From: Pelagibacteraceae bacterium
GTDB taxonomy: Bacteria; Pseudomonadota; Alphaproteobacteria; Pelagibacterales; Pelagibacteraceae
Length of the DNA: 33,741 nt
Direction: 5' to 3'
Assembly (NCBI GenBank): GCA_011526385.1
Contig: WTIW01000034.1
Location: forward strand, 1-33,741
The position numbers and the translations under genes were made by a program. Positions 9,626 to 20,627 of this stretch are shown in pieces; the first letter of the stretch is position 1; each line of letters opens with the position of its first letter. Under the pieces are notes generated by a model. It saw nothing but the letters and a program-made list of their open reading frames with translations, had not been told where the DNA came from and searched no databases.

Positions 9626-10571
9626 CATTTGCTCCAGCTCTTTTAAATGACATAAGTGTTTCATAAATAGATTTTTTATCTATGATTTTTTTACTGATAG
9701 CGTTTTTTATTAAACTATATTCCCCTGAAACTTGATAAGCAATTACTGGTATTTTAAATTTATCTTTAACATTTTTTATTACATCTAAATAGGGCATGCC
9801 AGGCTTAACCATAACCATGTCTGCTCCTTCTTTAATATCTAATGCGACCTCTCGTAAAGCTTCATCACTATTTTTAAAATCCATTTGGTATGTTTTTTTA
9901 TCCCCCTTCAAAGCTCCCTTTGAACCTACCGCATCTCTAAAGGGCCCATAGTAACTTGATGCATATTTAACTGCATAAGAAATTATTTGAACGTCTTTAA
10001 GGTTATATTTATCTAGCCCACTTCTTATTTTTCCTATTCTTCCATCCATCATATCTGATGGAGCGATTACATCACATCCCATAGATGCTTGCAAAATAGA
10101 TTGCTGAACTAAAACATCAACGGTTTCATCATTAACTATATTTTTATTTTTTAATAATCCGTCATGTCCATGTGAAGTGTAGGGGTCTAGAGCTACATCA
10201 CACATTATACCAATTTCATTTTTATATTTTTTTTTTATATATTTTATTGCCCTGCATACTAAATTATTATCATTTAGAGCTTCTGATCCTGTTGAGTCTT
10301 TAAGCTTTGAATTTGTTTGAGGAAAAATTGCTATCATTGGTATTTTCTTTTTTAACGATTTATCAACAATATGACCCAGTCTATCAATTGAATATCTATA
10401 AACACCTGGCATAGTTTTAATTGAGATTTTTTTATTTGAACCATCTGTTATAAATACTGGAAGAATCAAATCATTATATGAAAGGTTGTTTTCTTGAACT
10501 AATCTTCTAGACCAATCTGTTTTTCTCGATCTTCTCATCCTTAAATTTGGATATTTACCAGTGATAATCAT
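9582..10571 (-). CDS. hemB: Delta-aminolevulinic acid dehydratase (porphobilinogen synthase)
   Basis: MRRSRKTDWSRRLVQENNLSYNDLILPVFI; CDVALDPYTSHGHDG; VKPGMPYLDVI. Overlaps recO convergently by 44 bp. Confidence 0.96.
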   Translation of the reverse strand: MIITGKYPNLRMRRSRKTDWSRRLVQENNLSYNDLILPVFITDGSNKKISIKTMPGVYRYSIDRLGHIVDKSLKKKIPMIAIFPQTNSKLKDSTGSEALNDNNLVCRAIKYIKKKYKNEIGIMCDVALDPYTSHGHDGLLKNKNIVNDETVDVLVQQSILQASMGCDVIAPSDMMDGRIGKIRSGLDKYNLKDVQIISYAVKYASSYYGPFRDAVGSKGALKGDKKTYQMDFKNSDEALREVALDIKEGADMVMVKPGMPYLDVIKNVKDKFKIPVIAYQVSGEYSLIKNAISKKIIDKKSIYETLMSFKRAGANAIVSYFADQIDLDF

Positions 10572-10576
10572 TATCA
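10562..10576. promoter_or_regulatory. Candidate Fur-type iron-responsive operator overlapping the hemB start codon
   Basis: Perfect palindrome TGATAATcATTATCA. The 14 bases TGATAATCATTATC equal the 3' part of the classical Fur box GATAATGATAATCATTATC. Regulator not demonstrated. Confidence 0.4.
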
Positions 10577-10644
10577 GTATTTATTTATGATGCGACAATA
10601 GTTATATGTTATATAGATAATAATAAAGTATTTATTTAGCGCAT

Positions 10645-11268
10645 ATGAGCAACGTATCTTACCTTAGCGAAGTTAAAAAAAATAACTTAAATAACGATTT
10701 TCATATTCAAGATTTAAAGTTCGATATAGAGAAGCTTCAGAATGCTTGCGATGAGGTTTTGAACATGAAGGGATTTGATACTAGTCTAGGTATACCGCAC
10801 TTTGCAGCTATTTCTTTAAACCAAATTCCAGGAGACCCAGACTCTATAAAAGGAAATAAAATAAGAGGTGTATACTGGACGAAGCCGGACTCTTCAGGAA
10901 AAGAAGTTAGTCGTGACGTAGCCATTGAAGAGGAAAAATATACTGAGTTTGTAAAAGATTTTGAGCATACATATTTCAAAGAAGTTTATGATGAATTGAG
11001 CAAAAAATATAAATTAGGTAGAACAAGATTGCTTTTAAAAGAACCTAGATCAACGTTAAGCTGGCACAGGGATCCAGAGCCAAGACTTCACATACCAATT
11101 TATACTAATCCTGGTGCGATAATGGTTGTTGACAAAGTTGCACAACATATGCCCGCTGATGGATCTGTTTGGATTACAAATAATACTAAATATCATAATT
11201 TTTTTAATGGTGGTGAAGAAAATCGTGTGCATTTAGTAGCGTGCGTATTAGATTATAAATTTAATTAA
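10645..11268 (+). CDS. Aspartyl/asparaginyl beta-hydroxylase-like 2OG-Fe(II) oxygenase, substrate unknown
   Basis: HxD...H arrangement typical of the family: LSWHRDPEPRLHIPIYTNPGA ... YHNFFNGGEENRVHLVACV. Confidence 0.78.
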   Translation: MSNVSYLSEVKKNNLNNDFHIQDLKFDIEKLQNACDEVLNMKGFDTSLGIPHFAAISLNQIPGDPDSIKGNKIRGVYWTKPDSSGKEVSRDVAIEEEKYTEFVKDFEHTYFKEVYDELSKKYKLGRTRLLLKEPRSTLSWHRDPEPRLHIPIYTNPGAIMVVDKVAQHMPADGSVWITNNTKYHNFFNGGEENRVHLVACVLDYKFN

Positions 11269-11269
11269 A

Positions 11270-11695
11270 TTGAAAAAAATATTTATAGCCTCAGATCATG
11301 CAGGTTTTATTTTAAAAGGACATATTTTTAATTCACTAAAAAATAAATTTAAAATTATAGATTTAGGAACAAAGAATGATGCAGAGTCTGTAAATTATCC
11401 AGATTATGCTCACAAATTATGCAAACAAGTATCAAAAAATAAATCAAATATTGGAATTTTAGTTTGCGGTTCAGGTGTAGGAATGTCTATGGCGGCAAAT
11501 AGGCACAAAAAAATAAGAGCAGCATTATGTTATTCTGCTAATAATGCAAAATTATCAAGATTGCATAATGATGCAAATGTTATTACATTAGGTGAAAGAT
11601 TAACCAATAAAAGTCTTGCAATGAAATGTGTTAATATTTTTTTAAAAACTAAATTTGAGGGTGGAAGACACTTAAAGAGAGTAAGAAAAATTTGA
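11270..11695 (+). CDS. rpiB: Ribose-5-phosphate isomerase B
   Basis: [55 protein letters not shown] start 1 nt after the previous stop. Confidence 0.94.
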   Translation: MKKIFIASDHAGFILKGHIFNSLKNKFKIIDLGTKNDAESVNYPDYAHKLCKQVSKNKSNIGILVCGSGVGMSMAANRHKKIRAALCYSANNAKLSRLHNDANVITLGERLTNKSLAMKCVNIFLKTKFEGGRHLKRVRKI

Positions 11696-11696
11696 T

Positions 11697-13007
11697 ATGT
11701 CTAGTGAAAGTAAATACTTAAATAATCAGTACCAAGATTTTTTTGAGATGGGTTTAAAACAAAGTGACCCAGAAATTTATAAAGCGATTAATGATGAATT
11801 AATAAGACAACAACATCATATTGAACTAATTGCATCAGAAAATATTGTTTCACAAGCTGTGCTTGAGGCTCAAGGTTCAGTTTTAACAAATAAATATGCG
11901 GAAGGTTACCCTGGAAAAAGATATTACAATGGTTGTGAACATGTGGATGTTGCTGAAGATTTAGCAATTAATAGGTTGAAAGAACTCTTTAATTGTAAAT
12001 TTGCAAATGCTCAACCTCATTCTGGTGCACAAGCAAATGGAGCAGTTTTTTTAGCATTGCTAAAGCCAGGTGATACATTTATGGGAATGAGCTTAAATTC
12101 AGGAGGTCATATTACCCATGGTTTAAAAATTGCTATGTCAGGAAAATGGTTTAACGCAATAGGTTATGACGTTGATAAAGATTCTGAGTTAATAGATTAT
12201 GATAATGTCGAAAAATTAGCTTTAGAACATAAACCCAAACTAATTATTGCTGGCGGAAGCGCATACTCAAGAGTAATAGATTTTAAAAGATTTCGAGAAA
12301 TTGCTGACAAAGTTGGTGCATACTTTATGGTTGATATGGCTCATTTTTCTGGTTTAGTAGCAGGAAAGGGATATCCAAATCCTGTTGACTATGCACACGT
12401 TGTAACATCAACCACACATAAAGTATTTAGAAGTGCTAGAGGTGGTATTATTCTTACTAACCACGAAGATTTATCAAAAAAATTTAATTCAGCTGTATTT
12501 CCAGGATATCAAGGTGGACCATTAATGCATATTATTGCAGCAAAGGCAGTAGGATTTAAAGAAGCTTTAAAACCAGAATTTCAACAATACATTAAAGAAG
12601 TTTTAGCTAACGCAAAAATTTTAGCAGAAACTTTGAAAAACAATGGCTTTAAAATTTACTCTGGTGGCACAGATACACACTTAATGCTAGTAGATTTAAG
12701 ACCTTTTAATGTTAAGGGAAATCTTGCTGCAGAAAGTCTTTCAAGAGCCAACATTACATGTAACAAAAACGGGATACCTTTTGATACAGAAAGTCCTATG
12801 GTTACATCTGGAATTCGTTTAGGTTCACAAGCTGCTACCACAAGAGGATTTGGTTTAAAAGAATTCAAAATTGTTGGTGAATTAATTACAAAAGTTATTA
12901 AAGGATTATCTACAAATAAAGAAGACAATAGCAAAATAGAAGAAGAAGTTAGAAAAGAAGTTGTAGATTTATGTTCAAATTTTCCTATATATAAACATTT
13001 AGGATAA
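11697..13007 (+). CDS. glyA: Serine hydroxymethyltransferase
   Basis: [51 protein letters not shown] Lys in [16 protein letters not shown]. Confidence 0.98.
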   Translation: MSSESKYLNNQYQDFFEMGLKQSDPEIYKAINDELIRQQHHIELIASENIVSQAVLEAQGSVLTNKYAEGYPGKRYYNGCEHVDVAEDLAINRLKELFNCKFANAQPHSGAQANGAVFLALLKPGDTFMGMSLNSGGHITHGLKIAMSGKWFNAIGYDVDKDSELIDYDNVEKLALEHKPKLIIAGGSAYSRVIDFKRFREIADKVGAYFMVDMAHFSGLVAGKGYPNPVDYAHVVTSTTHKVFRSARGGIILTNHEDLSKKFNSAVFPGYQGGPLMHIIAAKAVGFKEALKPEFQQYIKEVLANAKILAETLKNNGFKIYSGGTDTHLMLVDLRPFNVKGNLAAESLSRANITCNKNGIPFDTESPMVTSGIRLGSQAATTRGFGLKEFKIVGELITKVIKGLSTNKEDNSKIEEEVRKEVVDLCSNFPIYKHLG

Positions 13008-13014
13008 TTAAATC

Positions 13015-13473
13015 ATGATATGCCCGATATGTAAAAAAGGTGAAACTTCCGTTGTGGATTCTAGGCCTACTGAAGATGGAACCACAATTAGACGAAGAAG
13101 ACTTTGTATTTGTGGACAAAGATTTACGACATTTGAAAGAGTGCAATTTAGAGAATTAACTGTTGTAAAGAAAAATGGTCGAAAATCATCATTCGATAGA
13201 GAAAAATTATCTAAATCAATTTATGTAGCATTAAAAAAGAGACCTATTGATACAGAAACTGCTGAAAAATTTATATCAAAAATCTCAAGATCTCTTGAAG
13301 AGCTGGGTCAGAGTGAAATTTCCTCAAATACAATAGGGACAATGGTAATGGAAGGATTAAAAGAACTGGATCCTGTTGCCTATGTAAGATTTGCATCTGT
13401 TTATAGAAATTTTCGAGAAGAAAAAGACTTTGTTCAATTTGTTGATAAAATTGATGTCTTCAAAAAAAGATAA
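13015..13473 (+). CDS. nrdR: Transcriptional repressor NrdR
   Basis: Zinc ribbon [42 protein letters not shown] plus ATP-cone. Confidence 0.97.
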   Translation: MICPICKKGETSVVDSRPTEDGTTIRRRRLCICGQRFTTFERVQFRELTVVKKNGRKSSFDREKLSKSIYVALKKRPIDTETAEKFISKISRSLEELGQSEISSNTIGTMVMEGLKELDPVAYVRFASVYRNFREEKDFVQFVDKIDVFKKR

Positions 13474-14548
13474 TTTTAAATTATCAAATAGAAAATTGAT
13501 GAAGCTAGCAATTAGACTGGCATCCAATCAAAAATATCTAACTGGAATTAATCCATCGGTTGGTTGTGTAATTACAAACAATAATAAAATTTTGTCATAC
13601 GGCGTAACCGGATTTAAAGGTAAACCACACGCAGAAGTTTCTACAATTAAAAAATTAAAAAAATTTAATCTCAAAAATTCTAAAATGCTTGTAACACTTG
13701 AGCCATGTACACATTACGGAAAGACACCACCTTGCACAAATAGCATTATTAAATCGAAAATAAAAAATGTAATTTTTTCACATACAGACGAAGATTTAAG
13801 AACCAAAAATAAAGCAACAAAAATATTAAATGATAAAAAGATTAATGTGACAAAAAACTTTCTAAATAAAGAAACTTCAAATCTTTATAAGGAATATGAT
13901 TTTATCAAGAAATATAATAGACCTTACTTGATATCTAAGCTCGCTGTATCCTCTAATCACAAAATTTTAAGCAATAAGACTCCTATTACTAATATATATT
14001 CCAGAGAAATAGCTCATATACTTAGATATAGAAATCATGCTTTATTAACATCTTATAAAACCATTAATAATGATAATCCAAAACTTGATTGTAGATTAAA
14101 TGGATTAGAAAAATACTCTCCTGATATCATTATAGTTGATAAAAATTTGAAAATTCGACCTGAGGTTAAAATTTTAAAAAAAAAATCTTTTAAGAAAATA
14201 ATTTTTCATAATTGCACTAACAAAAAAAAAATTAAAAGTATTAACACCAATAATGTAAAATTAATAAAAGCTAAAATTCATAATGATAAATTAGATTTGC
14301 CTTGGATTTTGAATAAACTTTACCAACTTGGTTATCATAGAGTATTATTAGAAAGTGGACCAACTTTAATTCATAGTTTTTTTAAGAAAAAACTTATAAA
14401 TGAATTTTGTCTTTTTAAATCTGATAAACCTTTAAATTCTATTAAAAATATAGATGTCAATCACCTTATAAGTAATTTAAATAATTATTTTAAAAACAAT
14501 AAAATAAAAACATTTATAAGCTCTGATAAATTAATTAATTATTATTAA
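13454..14548 (+). CDS. ribD: Bifunctional diaminohydroxyphosphoribosylaminopyrimidine deaminase / 5-amino-6-(5-phosphoribosylamino)uracil reductase
   Basis: Deaminase motif HAEVSTIKK...[18 protein letters not shown]; reductase-like C-terminus. The track start at 13391 puts 63 bp more inside nrdR; ATG at 13454 ([23 protein letters not shown]) is the more likely start. Confidence 0.92.
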   Translation: MSSKKDNFKLSNRKLMKLAIRLASNQKYLTGINPSVGCVITNNNKILSYGVTGFKGKPHAEVSTIKKLKKFNLKNSKMLVTLEPCTHYGKTPPCTNSIIKSKIKNVIFSHTDEDLRTKNKATKILNDKKINVTKNFLNKETSNLYKEYDFIKKYNRPYLISKLAVSSNHKILSNKTPITNIYSREIAHILRYRNHALLTSYKTINNDNPKLDCRLNGLEKYSPDIIIVDKNLKIRPEVKILKKKSFKKIIFHNCTNKKKIKSINTNNVKLIKAKIHNDKLDLPWILNKLYQLGYHRVLLESGPTLIHSFFKKKLINEFCLFKSDKPLNSIKNIDVNHLISNLNNYFKNNKIKTFISSDKLINYY

Positions 14549-14552
14549 ATTT

Positions 14553-15146
14553 ATGTTTAACGGAATAATATTCAATAAAGGGGAAATACAAAAAATCCAA
14601 AAAAGATCAAAAGGTGTAAATATTTTTATATATTCTTCCATCAAAGTATCTAAAAAAGATTTAGGAATTTCCATTTCATGTGATGGTGTGTGTCTAACTT
14701 TAATTTCTTATAAAAAAAGAGTACTGGAGTTCTATTTATCAAATGAAACAATAATTAAATCTAAGTTTAAAAATATCAATGTTGGTTCTTTAATTAACTT
14801 GGAATTACCACTTAAATATAAACAGAATATTTCAGGTCATATCTGCCAAGGTCATGTCGATACTGTTTCAAGAGTAGTATCAATAAAAAAAGTTGATAAA
14901 TCTAAAATTTATGAATTTAAAATTCCGAATAAATTCAAAAAATTTCTAGTTGAAAAAGCGTCAATACTTATCAATGGAGTGTCCTTAACTATAGCAAAAA
15001 TTAAAAAAAATAGTTTTGAAATTTGGATAATACCTCACACATTAAAGTTAACAAATTTAATTGATTTAAAAAAAAATGACCTTGTTAATATAGAGATAGA
15101 TATATTATCAAAGTACGTTAAAAATTTCTTGAATGAAAAAAAATAG
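14553..15146 (+). CDS. ribE: Riboflavin synthase
   Basis: MFNGII..KGEI, SISCDGVCLTLI, QNISGHICQGHVDTV, SILINGVSLTI: duplicated lumazine-binding domains. Confidence 0.93.
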   Translation: MFNGIIFNKGEIQKIQKRSKGVNIFIYSSIKVSKKDLGISISCDGVCLTLISYKKRVLEFYLSNETIIKSKFKNINVGSLINLELPLKYKQNISGHICQGHVDTVSRVVSIKKVDKSKIYEFKIPNKFKKFLVEKASILINGVSLTIAKIKKNSFEIWIIPHTLKLTNLIDLKKNDLVNIEIDILSKYVKNFLNEKK

Positions 15147-16233
15147 TTACAGTAAAATTGAAAAAATAATATCCATATCTAAAAGAGGTGGTATGTATAT
15201 TTTAGTTGATGATGAGAACAGGGAAAATGAAGGCGATTTAGTTTTTTCAGCATCTGATGTTAGTTCAAAAAAAATTAATTTTATGGCTAAATATGGTAGA
15301 GGACTTATTTGCTTAACATTGAATAATGTTCATGCCAAAAAACTAGGATTAAATTACATGGCTCCTGTAAATCAATCTAGAAATAAAACAGCATTTACCG
15401 TCTCAATAGAAGCAAAAAAAGGAATAACGACAGGTATTTCAGCAATGGATAGAGCAAAAACAATTAAAGTCGCCACAAAAAAAAATCCTAATAAAAAAGA
15501 TATAGTATCACCCGGTCATGTCTTTCCAATCATCGCCCGTGAAGGAGGTGTTTTAGTTCGTGCTGGACATACAGAAGCATCTGTTGATATTGCAAGATTA
15601 TCCAAAAAACTACCAGCAGCAGTTATATGCGAAATTATGAATGAAGATGGAACAATGGCAAAAGGAGAAAATTTATTTAAGTTTGCACAAAAACATAAAC
15701 TTCATATTGGTAAAATTGAAGATTTAATTTCTTTTAGACTAAAAAAAGAAAAATTAATTAAATTAAAAAGCACATCCAAAATTATTGTCCAAAAACAAAA
15801 ATACGTTATAAAAGTATTTGAAAGTATTTTAGATGGTTCAGAACATTTTGCGCTATTAAAAGGCAATATTAATTCTAAAACTACTCCTAGGGTAAGAGTG
15901 ATATCTTCAAATGTTGTACAAAACTATTTAATTAACCAAAAATTACCAAATTCATTTAATAAAACATTATCATATTTTAAGAAACACAATAATTGTGTTC
16001 TGGTATTTATAAGAGATCCTAATCTTAAATCTGTTTCAAATACCCTTAAGCAGTATAAAAGTAAAAATTTTTATAAAAAAGGGCACGATAAACTAATTAA
16101 GAATTATGGTATAGGGGCTCAAATAATTAAAAGTTTAAAAATTAGAAATATGATTTTAGTTACAAGATCAACAAAAAAAGTAGTTGGTTTAGAAGGTTAT
16201 GGTATAAAAATACAAAGACAAGAAATTATATAA
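15133..16233 (+). CDS. ribB: 3,4-dihydroxy-2-butanone-4-phosphate synthase with a degenerate GTP cyclohydrolase II-like C-terminal domain (RibBX-type)
   Basis: RibB: YILVDDENRENEGDLVFSA, GHTEASVDIARL. The C-terminal half is RibA-like (HFALLKGNI...YGIGAQIIKSLKIRNMILVT...LEGYGI) but lacks the CxC zinc motif and EGRGIGL. Confidence 0.92.
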   Translation: MKKNSYSKIEKIISISKRGGMYILVDDENRENEGDLVFSASDVSSKKINFMAKYGRGLICLTLNNVHAKKLGLNYMAPVNQSRNKTAFTVSIEAKKGITTGISAMDRAKTIKVATKKNPNKKDIVSPGHVFPIIAREGGVLVRAGHTEASVDIARLSKKLPAAVICEIMNEDGTMAKGENLFKFAQKHKLHIGKIEDLISFRLKKEKLIKLKSTSKIIVQKQKYVIKVFESILDGSEHFALLKGNINSKTTPRVRVISSNVVQNYLINQKLPNSFNKTLSYFKKHNNCVLVFIRDPNLKSVSNTLKQYKSKNFYKKGHDKLIKNYGIGAQIIKSLKIRNMILVTRSTKKVVGLEGYGIKIQRQEII

Positions 16234-16622
16234 TGAAAAAAAAAATTCTAATAGTAATCGCAAATTATTATAAAAAAATTTCTAACGATTTATTAAAAAG
16301 TGCATTAAAAAATTTAAATAAAAAACAATTTTCTGTACAAATTATAAGTGTACCTGGAGTTTTTGAGATACCTGTCACAATATCAAAGAACATTAAAAAA
16401 TTTCATGGCTTTGTGGCACTTGGGTGCGTGATAAAAGGAGAAACGCCTCATTTTGACTTTATCTCAAAAGCAACCACTGACGCAATAATGATGCTTTCTG
16501 TAAATTCTAAAAAACCTATTGGTAATGGTATAATTACATGTTTAAATCAAAAGCAAGCTAGAGCCAGAGGGAATAAAGGTTTTGAAGCATCAGAAGCTAC
16601 AAAAGCTGTTTTATCTCAGTAA
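16233..16622 (+). CDS. ribH: 6,7-dimethyl-8-ribityllumazine synthase
   Basis: VPGVFEIPVTISKNIKKFHGFVALGCVIKGETPHFDFI; GIITCLNQKQA. Confidence 0.96.
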   Translation: MKKKILIVIANYYKKISNDLLKSALKNLNKKQFSVQIISVPGVFEIPVTISKNIKKFHGFVALGCVIKGETPHFDFISKATTDAIMMLSVNSKKPIGNGIITCLNQKQARARGNKGFEASEATKAVLSQ

Positions 16623-17027
16623 ATGTCCTTAAAATTTAGTCCAAAAAATAATCCACGTGTTATAATTATTCAAAAATTATATGGGCAATTTTTTAATAAA
16701 GAGGAAAAGTTAGATTTTCCTAAACATAGATTTAAAAAATTCATAAAAGATGTTGTTTCAGGAACTTTAGAAAGAGATGAAGTTATCAATGAAGAAATTA
16801 ATACTCATTTAAGTACTGATCTTAAAATGATTAAAATAGATAAAGTTTTTCAAGTTATAATTAAATGTGCAATATTTGAATTTTTGTACAAAACAAAAAC
16901 ATCTACAAAAATTATTATTAAAGAGTACCTAAATGCATCAAACTATTTTATAGATATTTCTCAAACAAAATATCTTAACGCGCTTCTTGATAAAATATCA
17001 AAAAAAGTAAGAACTACTAATGGATGA
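16623..17027 (+). CDS. nusB: Transcription antitermination factor NusB
   Basis: Length, NusB-like C-terminus (IKCAIFEFL...IIIKEYLNASNYF...YLNALLDKISKKVR) and ribH-nusB-thiL synteny. Confidence 0.88.
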   Translation: MSLKFSPKNNPRVIIIQKLYGQFFNKEEKLDFPKHRFKKFIKDVVSGTLERDEVINEEINTHLSTDLKMIKIDKVFQVIIKCAIFEFLYKTKTSTKIIIKEYLNASNYFIDISQTKYLNALLDKISKKVRTTNG

Positions 17028-17982
17028 TGATAAATTAATAAAAAAATATTTTTATAAATTATCAAAAAATAATCCAAGCTCTTTATATTTAAATGATGAT
17101 GTTTTCTTTGATAAAAAAAGAGAACTAGTAATATCAACAGATACTTATAATGAAAAAATCCATTATAAAAATTTAAATCATCCTGATTTAATTATTAAAA
17201 AAATTATTAGATCATCTATTTCAGATTTAATTTGTAAGGGAGTAAAACCTAAATATATATTTATTTCAGCCTCCATAAATAAATTTTTAGCAAAACATTC
17301 TAATTTAATACTAATTATTAATTCTTTAAAAAAAGAGCTTAAGAAATACCAAATTTTATTAAGTGGTGGTGATACAACATTCTCAAAAATTACATCTTTT
17401 ACCGTAACATCCGTTGGTTTCGCAAAAAAAATAATTCAACGAAACGAAACAAAATTAAACGATATTATATATGTAACTGGTAATTTAGGTGATGCTTTTA
17501 CCGGTTTAATGCTAATGAATAATAAAATTAAAGCCAATAAATCTGAAACTGATTATTTCAAAAAAAAATATTTTACACCTAATCTTCCATTTGATCTTTA
17601 TAAATTTATTCCAAAAATTGCCTCATCATCAATGGACGTATCAGATGGTTTAATATTAGATTTAGAAAGAATGATGAATAGACAAAAATTAAATTATAAA
17701 ATCCACATTGATAAAGTTCCAATTTCAAAAAAATTAAAAAATTTGATTAAACAAAATAAATTTAAAAAGGAAAATTTTATATCAAACGGTGACGATTATC
17801 AGATACTTTTTACATCATCTCCAAAAAATTTGAACAAAATAAAAAAACTAGCAAGTAGAATCAAAATTAAAATAACTCCAATAGGCAAAATTACCAAAGA
17901 AGCTAATTTAATTCTAAATTCTAATAATGAAAATCTGATAAAATCTATGAAAATCAAAGGTTATTTGCATACTTTCAGATAA
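17020..17982 (+). CDS. thiL: Thiamine-monophosphate kinase
   Basis: LNDDVFF, STDTYNEKIHYK, GGDTTFS, SSMDVSDGLILDLERM, SNGDDYQILFT. Confidence 0.93.
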   Translation: MDDDKLIKKYFYKLSKNNPSSLYLNDDVFFDKKRELVISTDTYNEKIHYKNLNHPDLIIKKIIRSSISDLICKGVKPKYIFISASINKFLAKHSNLILIINSLKKELKKYQILLSGGDTTFSKITSFTVTSVGFAKKIIQRNETKLNDIIYVTGNLGDAFTGLMLMNNKIKANKSETDYFKKKYFTPNLPFDLYKFIPKIASSSMDVSDGLILDLERMMNRQKLNYKIHIDKVPISKKLKNLIKQNKFKKENFISNGDDYQILFTSSPKNLNKIKKLASRIKIKITPIGKITKEANLILNSNNENLIKSMKIKGYLHTFR

Positions 17983-18060
17983 GTTAAATATTGCCTTTTG
18001 GCTTTATTTTTGTAATGTCCGCCTTTTAAAAATTAACAACAATAGAATTTTAAGGATATT

Positions 18061-20169
18061 ATGAATACTTCAGTTGAAACAATTTTATTATACACAATAT
18101 TTGCCGGTCTACTGTCTATAGTTTATGGATTTGTAACTGGCTCAAATATTTTAAAATCAAGTGCAGGAAATAGCAAAATGCAAGAAATTGCATCTGCTAT
18201 TCAAATTGGTGCTAAAGCCTATTTAAATAGACAATATAAAACTATAGCTATAGTTGGAGTAGTTGTTTTGGTTATCATAAGCTTTGCATTTTCAATATTA
18301 GTTGGAATAGGATATTTAATTGGTGCTGCGCTTTCTGGTATTGCTGGATATGTTGGAATGCTTGTTTCGGTTCAAGCAAACGTTAGAACAGCTGAAGCCT
18401 CAAGAAAAGGTCTTGCACAAGGTTTGTCTGTTGCATTTAAATCAGGTGCTATCACAGGAATGTTAGTTGCAGGGTTAGCTTTATTGTCTATTGCTGTATA
18501 TTATTATTTTTTATTAAAGACTGGTGTAGATGAAAGAGAAATAGTAAATGCTCTTGTTGCATTAGGTTTTGGTGCATCATTAATATCTATTTTTGCAAGA
18601 TTGGGTGGTGGAATATTTACAAAAGGCGCTGATGTTGGTGCAGATTTAGTTGGAAAAGTTGAGGCAGGAATTCCTGAGGACGATCCAAGAAATCCTGCTG
18701 TTATTGCAGACAACGTAGGGGATAATGTAGGAGACTGTGCTGGTATGGCAGCTGATTTATTTGAAACATATGCAGTCACGATTGTAGCTACTATGGTTTT
18801 GTCATCAATATTCTTTCAATCTGACATTAATATGATGATTTATCCACTTACTATTGGAGGAGCTTGTATAATCACGTCAATTATAGGTACTTTTTTTGTA
18901 AGATTAGGAGACTCAAAAAATGTGATGAATGCATTGTATAAGGGTTTTGTTGCAACAGCGATTTTATCATTAATAGTTTTATATCCAGTCACTGATTACG
19001 TTATAGGTTTGGATGCAACTTATAGCTTTAGCGACACTTCTTTCACTGGTATGAGCTTATATTATTGTGGTGTAATTGGATTAATTATAACCGGTCTTCT
19101 TATATGGATAACTGAATATTATACTGGTACTGATTATAGACCAGTTAAGACTGTTGCTGCATCATCAACAACTGGTCATGGAACAAATGTTATTCAAGGT
19201 TTAGCAATATCTATGGAAGCTACAGCAATACCTGCACTAATAATAGTTGCGGGAATTTTAATAACAAATGCGATTGCAGGTTTGTTTGGAATAGCTATTG
19301 CAGTTACAACAATGCTTGCTTTGGCTGGAATGGTTGTTGCGCTTGATGCTTATGGTCCTGTTACAGACAACGCAGGTGGAATTGCTGAAATGTCTAATCT
19401 TCCAAAAAATGTTAGAAAAACTACAGATGCTCTAGATGCAGTTGGAAATACAACAAAAGCTGTTACAAAAGGTTATGCAATAGGTTCTGCAGGATTAGGT
19501 GCATTAGTTTTATTTGCGGCTTACACTGAGGATATCAAATATTATGCAACTGAAGCTGGTTCAAAATTGGAAGGTATAGTTGTTTCATTCGACCTATCAA
19601 ACCCATTTGTTGTTGTTGGTTTATTAATTGGGGGTATGTTACCTTATTTATTTGGATCAATGGGAATGCAAGCTGTTGGTAGAGCAGGTGGAGCTGTTGT
19701 TGTAGAAGTTAGAAGACAGTTTAAAAAAATACCTGGAATAATGAAGCGTAAAGCAAAACCAGATTATGGTAAATTAGTAGATTTATTAACAAAAGCTGCA
19801 ATAAAAGAAATGGTAATACCTTCTTTATTACCTGTGCTCTCACCAATTGTGCTTTATTTAATTATTTTACCTATCGGTGGACAAGTTGCTGCCCTATCTT
19901 CTGTTGGGGCAATGTTACTTGGTGTTATCATAACAGGATTGTTCGTTGCAGTATCTATGACTGCAGGGGGTGGTGCTTGGGATAATGCAAAAAAATATAT
20001 CGAAGATGGTAAATTTGGTGGAAAAGGTTCTGAAGCTCACAAGGCCGCTGTAACAGGTGACACAGTTGGAGATCCATATAAAGATACAGCTGGACCTGCA
20101 GTTAACCCTATGATTAAGATAACAAATATTGTTGCTTTATTATTACTTGCTGTAATAGCAGGACACTAA
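18061..20169 (+). CDS. hppA: Membrane-bound proton-translocating pyrophosphatase (K+-independent type by motif)
   Basis: [79 protein letters not shown]. Confidence 0.98.
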   Translation: MNTSVETILLYTIFAGLLSIVYGFVTGSNILKSSAGNSKMQEIASAIQIGAKAYLNRQYKTIAIVGVVVLVIISFAFSILVGIGYLIGAALSGIAGYVGMLVSVQANVRTAEASRKGLAQGLSVAFKSGAITGMLVAGLALLSIAVYYYFLLKTGVDEREIVNALVALGFGASLISIFARLGGGIFTKGADVGADLVGKVEAGIPEDDPRNPAVIADNVGDNVGDCAGMAADLFETYAVTIVATMVLSSIFFQSDINMMIYPLTIGGACIITSIIGTFFVRLGDSKNVMNALYKGFVATAILSLIVLYPVTDYVIGLDATYSFSDTSFTGMSLYYCGVIGLIITGLLIWITEYYTGTDYRPVKTVAASSTTGHGTNVIQGLAISMEATAIPALIIVAGILITNAIAGLFGIAIAVTTMLALAGMVVALDAYGPVTDNAGGIAEMSNLPKNVRKTTDALDAVGNTTKAVTKGYAIGSAGLGALVLFAAYTEDIKYYATEAGSKLEGIVVSFDLSNPFVVVGLLIGGMLPYLFGSMGMQAVGRAGGAVVVEVRRQFKKIPGIMKRKAKPDYGKLVDLLTKAAIKEMVIPSLLPVLSPIVLYLIILPIGGQVAALSSVGAMLLGVIITGLFVAVSMTAGGGAWDNAKKYIEDGKFGGKGSEAHKAAVTGDTVGDPYKDTAGPAVNPMIKITNIVALLLLAVIAGH

Positions 20170-20627
20170 TTAGATTTATTTCTATTTCTTGCGGGAGCAT
20201 TAATTTTCTCTCGCAAGCTAGAAAATATATTGTAGATTGTATTATCTTGATCAAACTCTTTTTGAGTTATTTTTTTTACATATTTAACATCATTCATATT
20301 GTTTAGATCAATTATTTTTTTATTTTCAACTAGGCCTTTATTATTAAAATCCACAATTAAGATATTGTTTTTATTTATTTTTTTAATACCAAGTTTAAAT
20401 AACGACTGATTAGTTTTTTTTCTTTCAATATAAAACCATTTGTTTTCATCAAACTCACTTATAGATGATGGATGACCAATAGTTTTTATCAGATCATTTT
20501 TGTTGGTTTTATTTATTTGTATTTTTTCAAATTTGGTTTCTAAAGATATAAAACCATGGTTTTTTGATACTTTATTTGCTTTACAGCCAGAAGCTATTAT
20601 AAAAAGTATTATTAAAAATATACGCAT
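20166..20627 (-). CDS. bamE: Outer membrane assembly lipoprotein, SmpA/OmlA (BamE) family
   Basis: Lipobox [52 protein letters not shown] is BamE-like. Confidence 0.82.
   Translation of the reverse strand: MRIFLIILFIIASGCKANKVSKNHGFISLETKFEKIQINKTNKNDLIKTIGHPSSISEFDENKWFYIERKKTNQSLFKLGIKKINKNNILIVDFNNKGLVENKKIIDLNNMNDVKYVKKITQKEFDQDNTIYNIFSSLREKINAPARNRNKSN

Noticed and set aside
12656-12934. 92-aa minus-strand ORF, and similar shadows at 2764-2961, 4150-4353, 6485-6709, 7125-7319, 10737-10979, 18504-18779, 26156-26338, 28774-28980, 28992-29177, 32516-32791, 33258-33566
   Set aside because: All lie opposite confident coding genes (glyA, dapA, rsh, pdxJ, acpS, 2OG oxygenase, hppA, rplM, hom, sbmA-like, glpX) and look like antisense shadows.
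17990-18015. Possible terminator or leader hairpin before hppA (GCC-TTTT-GGC followed by TTTATTTTT)
   Set aside because: Stem is only 3 bp; not enough to call a terminator or riboswitch.
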